Assembly: GCA_024636395.1 (NCBI GenBank) | Contig: JAGXHD010000084.1 | Coordinates: 1-8,548, forward strand | Length of the DNA: 8,548 nucleotides | DNA from: Sulfitobacter sp. | GTDB lineage: Bacteria; Pseudomonadota; Alphaproteobacteria; Rhodobacterales; Rhodobacteraceae | Direction of reading: 5' to 3' | Part shown: piece after piece, positions 1 to 5,516 of the stretch | How the letters are laid out: each line of letters begins with the position of its first letter | Numbering within the stretch: the first letter of the stretch is position 1 | Notes under the pieces: model-generated | Told to the model about the DNA's origin: nothing | The model's input: only the letters and a program-made list of their open reading frames with translations | Database searches by the model: none | Program-made: the position numbers and the translations under genes

Positions 1-521
1 CCCATGGAGGCAGCATAGTCGGCGGCGCCGAGGCTCATCGCCTCAAGCCGGGGAGAGGCGGCGGCAATTTCGTTTACATTGATGAGCCCGGAGGCGGATT
101 CGATGATGACCTCGAAAGCGATACGCTTCTTGCGGCCCTTGGCGGCCTCAATGGCGCTGACCAGGGCATCGACAGCGTAGATATCGGCGGCGCAGCCGAC
201 TTTTGGGATCATGATCATATCCAGCCGCTCGGACGCCTGCTCCAGCAGATCGACCACATCGCGGTACCAATACGGGGTATCGAGGCTATTGATGCGGACG
301 GAGAGGGTTTTCTTGCCCCAATCGACCGTGTTGATCGCTTCGATCACGTTGGCGCGGGCAACTTCTTTGTCATTTGGACCGACGCTGTCCTCAAGATCGA
401 GATTGATCACATCAGCGGCGGAGGCAGCCATTTTGGCGAAGAGTTTCGTGTTAGAGCCGGGGCCGAACAGCTGGCAGCGGTTGGGGCGGGCGGGGGGCGT
501 GGGCTGGATGCGAAAGCTCAT
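1..521 (-). CDS. mcl1: L-malyl-CoA / beta-methylmalyl-CoA lyase (partial, C-terminus outside window)
   Basis: HpcH/HpaI aldolase / citrate-lyase beta family enzyme. The family member in Rhodobacter reversibly cleaves beta-methylmalyl-CoA to glyoxylate and propionyl-CoA and forms L-malyl-CoA from glyoxylate and acetyl-CoA, a step of the ethylmalonyl-CoA pathway, in the cytosol. Reading the minus strand from the ATG at 521 gives 173 codons without a stop before the edge. The protein starts MSFRIQPTPPARPNRCQLFG and carries LDLEDSV at about 42-48, SVRINS with Arg76, EVIIESASG with Glu141 and SLGAADYA with Asp168. Arg76, Glu141 and Asp168 fall where I recall the substrate- and Mg-binding residues of Rhodobacter MCL; the catalytic C-terminal part lies outside the window. 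An AAGGAT-like ribosome site lies 10 bases before the start. It is divergent from dgcN across 248 bases of repeat-rich DNA. Other citE-like lyases are the alternative, but the N-terminus strongly favours Mcl1. Confidence 0.93.
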   Translation of the reverse strand, partial: MSFRIQPTPPARPNRCQLFGPGSNTKLFAKMAASAADVINLDLEDSVGPNDKEVARANVIEAINTVDWGKKTLSVRINSLDTPYWYRDVVDLLEQASERLDMIMIPKVGCAADIYAVDALVSAIEAAKGRKKRIAFEVIIESASGLINVNEIAAASPRLEAMSLGAADYAASM

Positions 522-541
522 GGAGGGTATGATCCTTTTGA

Positions 542-566
542 GACATAAAATGTCGTATAATTACGA
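542..566. repeat. Two interlocked short inverted repeats near mcl1
   Basis: GACAT-AAA-ATGTC (542-554) is directly overlapped by TCGTA-TAAT-TACGA (553-566). Both have perfect 5-bp arms. They lie 21-45 bases upstream of the mcl1 start, and the second contains a perfect TATAAT on the plus strand (556-561) whose upstream -35 is poor. This could be an operator and/or core promoter of mcl1. Function is inferred only from position and symmetry. Confidence 0.4.
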
Positions 567-581
567 TTTGGAGTTATAAAA

Positions 582-615
582 TTGCGCAACTACCTGCAAG
601 GGTCTTTTTGCAGGT
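582..615. promoter_or_regulatory. Candidate operator: TTGCGCAA palindrome plus ACCTGCAA/TTGCAGGT inverted repeat
   Basis: TTGCGCAA at 582-589 is a perfect palindrome. It is followed by an 8-bp inverted repeat, ACCTGCAA (592-599) and TTGCAGGT (608-615), separated by 8 bases. These resemble the TTTGCAAA-type half-sites known for the RamB/PccR short-chain acyl-CoA regulator family, which controls propionyl-CoA and glyoxylate-cycle-like genes in related bacteria. However, the TGCA centres here are 14 bases apart rather than the 12 I recall for PccR. Placement between mcl1 and dgcN fits an mcl1 operator. The regulator identity is an inference. Confidence 0.4.
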
Positions 616-625
616 GCAGCAATTT

Positions 626-649
626 CTGCGACGCAAAATATTTGCGCAG
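626..649. repeat. Imperfect inverted repeat CTGC-GAC-GCAAA / TTTGC-GCAG
   Basis: The left arm CTGC (626-629) plus GCAAA (633-637) pairs with TTTGC (641-645) plus GCAG (646-649), leaving a 3-base bulge (630-632) and an ATA loop (638-640). A direct repeat GCGCAGGAA follows at 644-652 and 662-670. Further TTGC/TTGT-containing words occur at about 671, 691, 713 and 724. It lies 120-144 bases upstream of dgcN. It may be a further regulator site or a transcript hairpin; neither can be decided from sequence. Confidence 0.3.
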
Positions 650-756
650 GAAGATGCTGCGGCGCAGGAATTGTGCGGCTCGGCGGCATTTTGTGGAGGG
701 AATGCGATTGAATTGCATGGGTTTTGCAGCAAGCTTTGCCGAGTTTCTAGAATTAC

Positions 757-760
757 GGAG
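757..760 (+). promoter_or_regulatory. Ribosome binding site deciding the dgcN start
   Basis: GGAG lies 9 bases before the ATG at 770. The reading frame stays open upstream to an ATG at 608, but that extension covers the repeat-rich intergenic DNA, and protein-like family sequence begins only at the 770 start. Confidence 0.7.
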
Positions 761-769
761 AATCGATAC

Positions 770-1771
770 ATGATCCAGACACCTTACTTGCTGTTTTTGG
801 GCGATGCGCCTGACCAATTGGCAGCCAAAGTGGCGCAGGGGATCAAGGATTGGCGCCCGGAAAATGCCGTTGGGCAGTTTCGTCTGCCGGGCTGCAAGGC
901 GACGGTGGGTTTGACGGACATGACGCTGGCCGAGGCGCAAGCGGCTGGTGCGAAGACGTTGGTGATCGGGGTGGCAAACCGCGGCGGTGTGATCTCGCAG
1001 GCGTGGAAAGAAGTGCTGCTGGAGGCGTTGGCGATGGGCTACGATCTGGCATCTGGCCTGCACAACCTGCTGAGCGAGGAGGAGGATCTTGTGGCGGCGG
1101 CCGCCGAGCACGGGCGCGATCTGCACGATGTGCGTATTCCTTCCGTCGATTATCCGATTGCCAGTGGGGTCAAGCGCACCGGCAAGCGTGTGCTGGCGGT
1201 GGGCACCGATTGTTCGGTGGGCAAGATGTATACCGCGCTGGCACTCGATGCGGCAATGCAAGCACGCGGGATGAAAAGCACTTTCCGCGCGACGGGGCAG
1301 ACCGGCATTTTGATCATCGGGCATGGCGTGCCGCTGGATGCTGTGGTGGCGGATTTCATGGCTGGTTCAATCGAGTATCTGACACCCGACAATGACCCCG
1401 ATCATTGGGATGTCATCGAGGGGCAGGGCAGCCTGCACCACATCAGCTATTCCGGGGTGACGCTGGCTTTGGTGCACGGCGGGCAGCCTGATGCGCTGAT
1501 CATCTGCCACGAGCCCACGCGGTCGCATATGCGCGGCTTGCCGGATTACAAAGTGCCGAGCATGCAGGCGATCCGCGACGTGGCGCTCTCGCTGGCGCGG
1601 GTGGGGAATCCCGATTGTGTGGTCGTAGGCGCTGCGGTGAATACGCAGCACATGGGCAAAGAGGAGGCGCTGGCGTATTTGGAGCGCGTAGAAAAAGAGA
1701 TGGGGTTGCCTGCGGTCGATCCGTTCCGGTTCGGAGCAGAGCGGCTTGCGGAAGCGCTGGAGGCGATCTGA
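770..1771 (+). CDS. dgcN: DUF1611 protein, D-glutamate N-acetyltransferase DgcN
   Basis: This 333-residue protein belongs to the DUF1611 family. Family members next to dgcA have been assigned as N-acetyltransferases that convert D-glutamate to N-acetyl-D-glutamate in D-glutamate catabolism, in the cytosol. Visible features are an N-terminal domain (about 1-130, starting MIQTPYLLFLGDA), then a Walker-A-like loop GTDCSVGKMYTAL at 145-157 (Lys152), ATGQTGI at 174-180, and a Walker-B-like stretch WDVIEGQGS around 213-221. A further conserved-looking segment, CHEPTRSHMRG, lies at 246-256. The C-terminal half therefore looks like a P-loop NTPase fold, and no GNAT motif is evident. The start is set by GGAG at 757-760. 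The gene leads a same-strand cluster, with 82 bases before dgcA. The family is confident from motifs and synteny. The exact chemistry is known from relatives and not shown by this sequence. Confidence 0.88.
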   Translation: MIQTPYLLFLGDAPDQLAAKVAQGIKDWRPENAVGQFRLPGCKATVGLTDMTLAEAQAAGAKTLVIGVANRGGVISQAWKEVLLEALAMGYDLASGLHNLLSEEEDLVAAAAEHGRDLHDVRIPSVDYPIASGVKRTGKRVLAVGTDCSVGKMYTALALDAAMQARGMKSTFRATGQTGILIIGHGVPLDAVVADFMAGSIEYLTPDNDPDHWDVIEGQGSLHHISYSGVTLALVHGGQPDALIICHEPTRSHMRGLPDYKVPSMQAIRDVALSLARVGNPDCVVVGAAVNTQHMGKEEALAYLERVEKEMGLPAVDPFRFGAERLAEALEAI

Positions 1772-1853
1772 TCCGGTGTGCCCGGTGCGTGTGCTGGATT
1801 TGAATTTTAAAAGCCAAAGAAGCTTGGCGGAGTTTGCGGTTTGACGGGGTACG

Positions 1854-2819
1854 ATGCGGATTGAAGTAAGCAGAGACGTTTTTAAGCTGGCGAAGGTGTT
1901 CACCATCTCGCGCGGGTCGCGGACGGAAGCACATGTGCTGACGGTACGGATCAGCGACGGCGACGCGGTCGGCATGGGAGAATGTGTGCCTTACGCGCGA
2001 TACGGCGAAACGCTGGAGAGCGTGACGGCGCAGATCGAGGAGCTCCAAGGTACCGTGACGCGAGCCGGGCTCCTTGATCAGCTGCCCGCAGGTGCGGCGC
2101 GTAACGCTGTTGATTGCGCACTGTGGGATTTGGAGGCCAAGCAAAGCGGGAAGGCGGTCTGGGAGCTGGCGGGGCTGGCGCCTTTGCGGCCGGAGATCAC
2201 GGCCTACACGCTCTCGCTGGATACGCCCGAAAAGATGCGGGCGCAGGCGGCCGAGCATGCTTTTCGCCCCTTGCTCAAGATCAAGCTTGGCACGCCGGAT
2301 GATATGCCTCGGCTCGAGGCGGTACGCGCGGGGGCGCCTAAAAGTACGATTATCGTGGATGCCAATGAGGGCTGGTCGGCTGCGGTTTATGCCGATCTTG
2401 CCCCGCATCTGGTGCGGCTTGGCGTCGCTTTGGTAGAACAGCCATTGCCTGCGGGGGAGGATGATGCGCTGTTGGATATCGCGCGGCCCGTGCCCGTGTG
2501 TGCCGACGAGAGCTGCCACGACCGCAGCAGTTTGCCGGGGTTGCAAGGCAAGTATGACGTGGTCAATATCAAGCTCGATAAGACCGGCGGGCTGACCGAG
2601 GCGCTGGCGCTGCGCAAGGCGGCGCTGGCGGAAGGTTATGACGTGATGGTGGGCTGCATGGTGGGCTCGTCGCTGGCGATGGCGCCTGCGCTGCTGGTGG
2701 CTCAGGGGATGCCCTTTGTGGATCTAGACGGGCCTTTGCTGCTGGCCGAGGACCGGGACCAGCCATTGAAATTCGACGCGGCGGGGGTGCATCCTGCCGA
2801 CCGCGCATTATGGGGATGA
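1854..2819 (+). CDS. dgcA: N-acetyl-D-glutamate racemase DgcA (enolase superfamily)
   Basis: This 321-residue protein belongs to the muconate-cycloisomerase subgroup of the enolase superfamily and resembles L-Ala-D/L-Glu epimerase. Next to dgcN the expected reaction is interconversion of N-acetyl-D- and N-acetyl-L-glutamate. An N-terminal capping domain (about 1-115, with FTISRGSRTEAHV near 16-28) precedes a barrel with the full catalytic set: the KxK pair Lys142/Lys144 (LKIKLG), Mg ligands Asp169 (VDANEGW), Glu195 (VEQPLP) and Asp218 (CADES), and the opposite Lys240 (VNIKLDKTGG). All essential residues are present, so it should be active. The ribosome site is weak (GGGG, 4 bases before the ATG), suggesting coupling to dgcN or low initiation. 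The stop codon lies within a few bases of the dat start. A plain dipeptide epimerase is the alternative; the DUF1611 neighbour argues for the racemase. Confidence 0.9.
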   Translation: MRIEVSRDVFKLAKVFTISRGSRTEAHVLTVRISDGDAVGMGECVPYARYGETLESVTAQIEELQGTVTRAGLLDQLPAGAARNAVDCALWDLEAKQSGKAVWELAGLAPLRPEITAYTLSLDTPEKMRAQAAEHAFRPLLKIKLGTPDDMPRLEAVRAGAPKSTIIVDANEGWSAAVYADLAPHLVRLGVALVEQPLPAGEDDALLDIARPVPVCADESCHDRSSLPGLQGKYDVVNIKLDKTGGLTEALALRKAALAEGYDVMVGCMVGSSLAMAPALLVAQGMPFVDLDGPLLLAEDRDQPLKFDAAGVHPADRALWG

Positions 2820-2824
2820 ATGCG

Positions 2825-3685
2825 ATGCGGACAGTTTATGTGAATGGGCAGTTCATGCCGGAGAACGAAGCTACGGTGTCTATCTTCGACCGCGGGTTTC
2901 TGATGGCGGATGGTGTCTACGAGGTGACATCGGTGCTGGGTGGCAAGCTGATCGATTTCGACGGCCATGCCGTGCGGCTGGCGCGCTCGCTGGGCGAACT
3001 GGACATGCGCAACCCGATTGCAAAGGAGGATCTGCTGGAGGTCCACCGCGAGTTGGTGCGGCTCAATGAGATCGACGAGGGACTGATCTATCTCCAGATC
3101 ACCCGCGGATCGGACGGGGACCGTGATTTTGCTTTTCCCGACCCCGAAACGACGGAGCCAACGATCGTGCTCTTTACGCAGAACAAGCCCGGCATGGCAG
3201 ACAGCCCTGCGGCCAAGCGTGGCGCCAAGATCATCAGCATCGAGGACATCCGCTGGGGGCGGCGGGACATCAAGACGGTGCAGCTTCTCTATCCGTCGAT
3301 GGGCAAGATGATGGCGAAAAAGGCCGGATGCGATGATGCTTGGATGGTCGAGGACGGAATGGTGACCGAAGGCACCTCGAACAACGCTTATATCGTTAAG
3401 GGTAACAAGATCATCACCCGCCATTTGGGTACTGAGATCCTGCACGGGATAACCCGGGTCGCAGTGCTGCGGCTTGCCCGCGAAGCACAGATGGAGGTCG
3501 AGGAGCGCTCGTTTTCCATCGAGGAGGCCCAGGAGGCGGACGAGGCGTTTACCACGTCGGCCAGCGCATTTGTAATGCCGGTGGTGGAGATCGACGGTGT
3601 GGCTTTGGGCGAGGGTGTGCCCGGCAGGGTGGCGATGCGGCTGCGCGAGATCTACATCGACGAGATGCGCAAAGCGGCTGTGTAG
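2825..3685 (+). CDS. dat: D-amino acid aminotransferase (PLP fold type IV)
   Basis: This 286-residue class IV aminotransferase should move amino groups between D-amino acids and 2-oxo acids, for example D-alanine plus 2-oxoglutarate to pyruvate plus D-glutamate. From this start the motifs are SIFDRGFLMADGVYEV (19-34), the PLP lysine Lys150 in RRDIKTVQLL, Glu182 in TEGTSNN, and HGITR (207-211) in the phosphate-binding region. The classical carboxylate-binding RxH motif reads R100-D-F102, so His is replaced by Phe. In-frame ATGs lie at 2810, 2816 and 2825. I chose 2825 because GGGGA at 2812-2816 is 8 bases upstream and MRTVYVNG is a natural family N-terminus. The 2816 ATG would give a 4-base ATGA overlap with dgcA. 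The gene is translationally linked to dgcA and probably feeds D-glutamate to the pathway. A branched-chain or 4-amino-4-deoxychorismate enzyme is less likely. Confidence 0.9.
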   Translation: MRTVYVNGQFMPENEATVSIFDRGFLMADGVYEVTSVLGGKLIDFDGHAVRLARSLGELDMRNPIAKEDLLEVHRELVRLNEIDEGLIYLQITRGSDGDRDFAFPDPETTEPTIVLFTQNKPGMADSPAAKRGAKIISIEDIRWGRRDIKTVQLLYPSMGKMMAKKAGCDDAWMVEDGMVTEGTSNNAYIVKGNKIITRHLGTEILHGITRVAVLRLAREAQMEVEERSFSIEEAQEADEAFTTSASAFVMPVVEIDGVALGEGVPGRVAMRLREIYIDEMRKAAV

Positions 3686-3690
3686 CGCGG

Positions 3691-3708
3691 CCCTGCGTTA
3701 GATCAGGG
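3691..3708. repeat. Small hairpin between convergent dat and crp-like genes
   Basis: CCCTG (3691-3695) and CAGGG (3704-3708) form a 5-bp inverted repeat with an 8-base loop in the short space between two convergent stop codons, partly inside the last codons of the regulator gene. It has no T-tract, so it is at best a weak bidirectional transcription end. Confidence 0.25.
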
Positions 3709-4429
3709 GACGCTTCATGGGCTCGCGATCTCTGTCGAGTTGGGCGATGTCGCAAAGGCGTCTGTAATCAAGTATGTTGAGAGAGCCGTCCTGCCAGGTC
3801 GCGACGCCGTCCTCGCGCAGAAGCTTGAGGGTCTTGTTGGTGTGGACCAGCGAGAGGCCCAGCGAATCAGCAAGATCCTGCTGTCGGTAGGGCAGTGGCA
3901 TCTCCGCTCCTTTGAGCATTCCCAGTGCCGCGGCGCGATCGTGGAGGCGAACGAATGCGCGGGCGATCCTTGCGAGCCCATCAAGATGCCCGATGATCGC
4001 GAGACTCTCGCCAAGAACATGCTCTTCGACAGCCGCAATCCAAGTGAGATCAAAGGCTCGTTCGGGATGATCGCGGAACATCGACCACAGCATCTTCCGG
4101 TTGAAAACGCACAGCGTCATATCCGTCGTCGCTTCGACGGAGTGCTGCATTTCCTTCATCACGCCTGCCTGCAAGCCGATGAAGTCGCCGGGAAATACAA
4201 AGTTGATGACAGTGCGATCACCGGATTCGAGGGTTTTGTAGCGTAAGCCAAGGCCGTTGAGAACAGTGTAGAGCTGCGGGCTGTTTGAGCCCTCCATCAT
4301 GAGGGTTGTTCCTGCTTCCACCTCAAGCTCACCTGCTTTGAACTTTTGCATGAACGCGATCTCGCGGTCGTTCAGCGGATCAAAGATGGGGCGCAGCCGC
4401 AGGGGACAATTTGTGCATTTTGTCGCCAT
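3698..4429 (-). CDS. Crp/Fnr-family transcriptional regulator
   Basis: This 243-residue protein has an N-terminal cyclic-nucleotide-binding-type beta-barrel (about 20-120, with FKAGELEVEAGTTLMMEG and VINFVFPGDFIG), a long dimerisation helix (about 125-165), and a C-terminal winged helix-turn-helix (PYRQQDLADSLGLSLVHTNKTL, starting near 180). The recognition helix reads SLVHTNKTLK, the type common in alphaproteobacterial Crp/Fnr proteins and not the ExxSR form of classical FNR. The N-terminus has C5-x2-C8 (CTNCPLR), with later Cys at 107 and 226 but no third N-terminal Cys, so a canonical four-Cys FNR iron-sulfur cluster is not evident. AGGAG lies 10 bases before the ATG. It converges with dat with 12 bases between stops and diverges from the receiver-like gene. 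Its ligand and targets are unknown; a link to the dgc genes is only positional. Confidence 0.9.
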   Translation of the reverse strand: MATKCTNCPLRLRPIFDPLNDREIAFMQKFKAGELEVEAGTTLMMEGSNSPQLYTVLNGLGLRYKTLESGDRTVINFVFPGDFIGLQAGVMKEMQHSVEATTDMTLCVFNRKMLWSMFRDHPERAFDLTWIAAVEEHVLGESLAIIGHLDGLARIARAFVRLHDRAAALGMLKGAEMPLPYRQQDLADSLGLSLVHTNKTLKLLREDGVATWQDGSLNILDYRRLCDIAQLDRDREPMKRPLI

Positions 4430-4496
4430 TTAATAAGAGCTCCTGCCTATGTCGTAGTTTAATGCACGAACGCCCGAACTGTTCCATTGATCGCCC

Positions 4497-4958
4497 ATGA
4501 ATAATTTAAAAATCCTGATTCGTGCCGATTTAGAAATGACAGACACTGACGACCGCGCTCTCCCTATATTTATCATACAGGAGGGTGAAGAATTTATCGC
4601 CGAGGATATCATAGGATGCCTCAAGGCAGTTGGCCCCTGTAGAGTCGTCCATGTGCGTGAGGCGGACGCTATCGCGGCAGCGCTGGCGCAGGAGCCGGAC
4701 GCTTCTGTGGCGGTTCTGGACCTTTCATATACGGAGGCAGCCGAATCCGCGGCCGTGAAGGCGCTCATTGCCGCAGGCGCGCGCATTATACTGACCAAGA
4801 GTGGTGCGGACGAAAGGGAGGCGCGGGCCAGAGGGTGGGGGATGCTGGCGCGCCCGTTCACGGACCCGATGATCCGGGCGGAGCTTGCGGGGCAGGGGGT
4901 GGAAGGCGATTTGGGTCGTGTGAGTAACTCCTCGCCGAGCACCGGCCAGCCTCTTTGA
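4497..4958 (+). CDS. Small degenerate response-regulator receiver protein
   Basis: The open frame is 153 residues from the ATG at 4497, or 140 from the ATG at 4536; neither start has a visible Shine-Dalgarno site, so the start is uncertain. Numbering from 4536, the pattern fits a CheY-like receiver: beta-strand PIFIIQEGEEF (10-20), a candidate phosphoacceptor Asp62 in VAVLDLSY, Thr87 in IILTKSG, and ARPFTD at 105-110. The usual acidic pair after strand 1 is reduced to Gln-Glu, and the conserved Lys of the K-P motif is Arg106, so phosphorylation is doubtful. No output domain follows. It may be a single-domain signalling protein or a decaying gene. It is divergent from the Crp/Fnr regulator with 67 bases between starts and sits next to a decayed region. 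No histidine kinase is in the window. Confidence 0.6.
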   Translation: MNNLKILIRADLEMTDTDDRALPIFIIQEGEEFIAEDIIGCLKAVGPCRVVHVREADAIAAALAQEPDASVAVLDLSYTEAAESAAVKALIAAGARIILTKSGADEREARARGWGMLARPFTDPMIRAELAGQGVEGDLGRVSNSSPSTGQPL

Positions 4959-5160
4959 GGGATATGGCGGTAGGAACAAAAAGAAGTTGAGCGTGCGCGG
5001 TTGTTTCGCTTTTTGAACCAGTAGCCGCGTCCAGCAGCGGTCTTGCGAGAGATGTGACCACCGTCAGATTGCTTTGCCAAATACCGAATTTGGAACAGGA
5101 TCGATATAGAGTCCTGACCCTTTGTGGGCGTGTTTCTGCTACGTTTCCCCTGCTTTCTCT
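4959..5160. other. Gene-free stretch with two inverted repeats
   Basis: I see no credible coding sequence here. It holds CAAAAAG (4977-4983) and CTTTTTG (5009-5015), a 7-bp inverted repeat with a 25-base loop that could act as a weak terminator for the upstream gene. It also holds a compact repeat CCAAAT-ACCGA-ATTTGG (5077-5093) of operator-like form. The long open frames across it on the minus strand do not resemble a known protein. With the neighbouring pseudogene this looks like degraded DNA, possibly an old promoter region. Confidence 0.3.
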
Positions 5161-5490
5161 CTCTCTGCACGTCTCGGTCGGGTGCTGATCATCAATCTGA
5201 TGGACAACGATGAAGACGCGGAAGAAGCGACTTCTCTCTAGGAGGAATTTGAGCCGGACGGGGGGGGCGAGGGCTAAGGCCACATGAGCTCCGACATGGT
5301 GCGTGAAGACGCAGGGGCCGATTTGGTATTTCTGGGGGATGGTGACGACGATTGTACCCCCTATAAGGCGAGCTGCGCCAACACTGCAGACAATAACTTC
5401 GTGCACAGCACGAACGGCAATGACGTAATCGCTGATCTGCTGAGGACCGACGAATTACGCGGCGATGGCCCGCTTTTCTATGTGCCGTTA
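5150..5490 (+). pseudogene. Decayed RTX-like calcium-binding protein remnant
   Basis: One plus-strand frame reads through LIINLMDNDEDAEEATSL (from 5185), a TAG stop at 5239, EEFEPDGGGEG, a TAA stop at 5275, then SSDMVREDAGADLVFLGDGD (from 5287) and NGNDVIADLL (near 5416). The G-A-D-L-V-F-L-G-D-G-D-D and G-N-D-V-I patterns are like the nonapeptide calcium-binding repeats of hemolysin-type (RTX) proteins. The preceding hydrophobic stretch followed by an acidic linker matches the anchor-plus-linker start common in Roseobacter proteins of this kind. Two in-frame stops, an 8-G run at 5260-5267, and loss of repeats beyond about 5480 show it is broken. Boundaries are approximate. The ORF from 5284 that runs on into the DUF1244 gene's antisense is not a real gene. 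Whether a frameshift also occurred upstream cannot be told without an intact relative. Confidence 0.45.
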
Positions 5491-5516
5491 ATTCGCGTGG
5501 CGCTGCACCACTCGCG

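Noticed and set aside
724..753. TTGCAG / TAGAAT pair as the dgcN promoter
   Set aside because: The -35 is poor, the spacer is 18, and the implied start site would leave almost no room for the ribosome site before the ATG.
608..769. In-frame 54-residue N-terminal extension of DgcN
   Set aside because: It has no ribosome site at 608, covers the repeat-rich intergenic DNA, and reads as Cys-rich low-complexity sequence unlike the family N-terminus that starts at 770.
1500..2546. 348-residue open frame on the minus strand
   Set aside because: It is antisense to dgcN/dgcA. Its Arg/Pro/His-rich composition is typical of shadows of high-GC genes, and no family motif is visible.
2702..3445. 247-residue open frame on the minus strand over dat
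   Set aside because: It is a shadow of the aminotransferase gene, whose catalytic motifs are unambiguous on the plus strand.
4487..4501. FNR-box-like sequence (TTGAT followed by an imperfect right half) between the Crp/Fnr and receiver genes
   Set aside because: The right half does not match ATCAA at the required 4-base spacing, so it is not better than chance.
4959..5160. Possible insertion-sequence remnant
   Set aside because: I could not find terminal inverted repeats, a target duplication or transposase motifs in any frame.
4430..5170. 246-residue minus-strand open frame
   Set aside because: It is antisense to the receiver-like gene, Ser/Arg-rich, and has no recognisable domain. Its right part covers degraded DNA.
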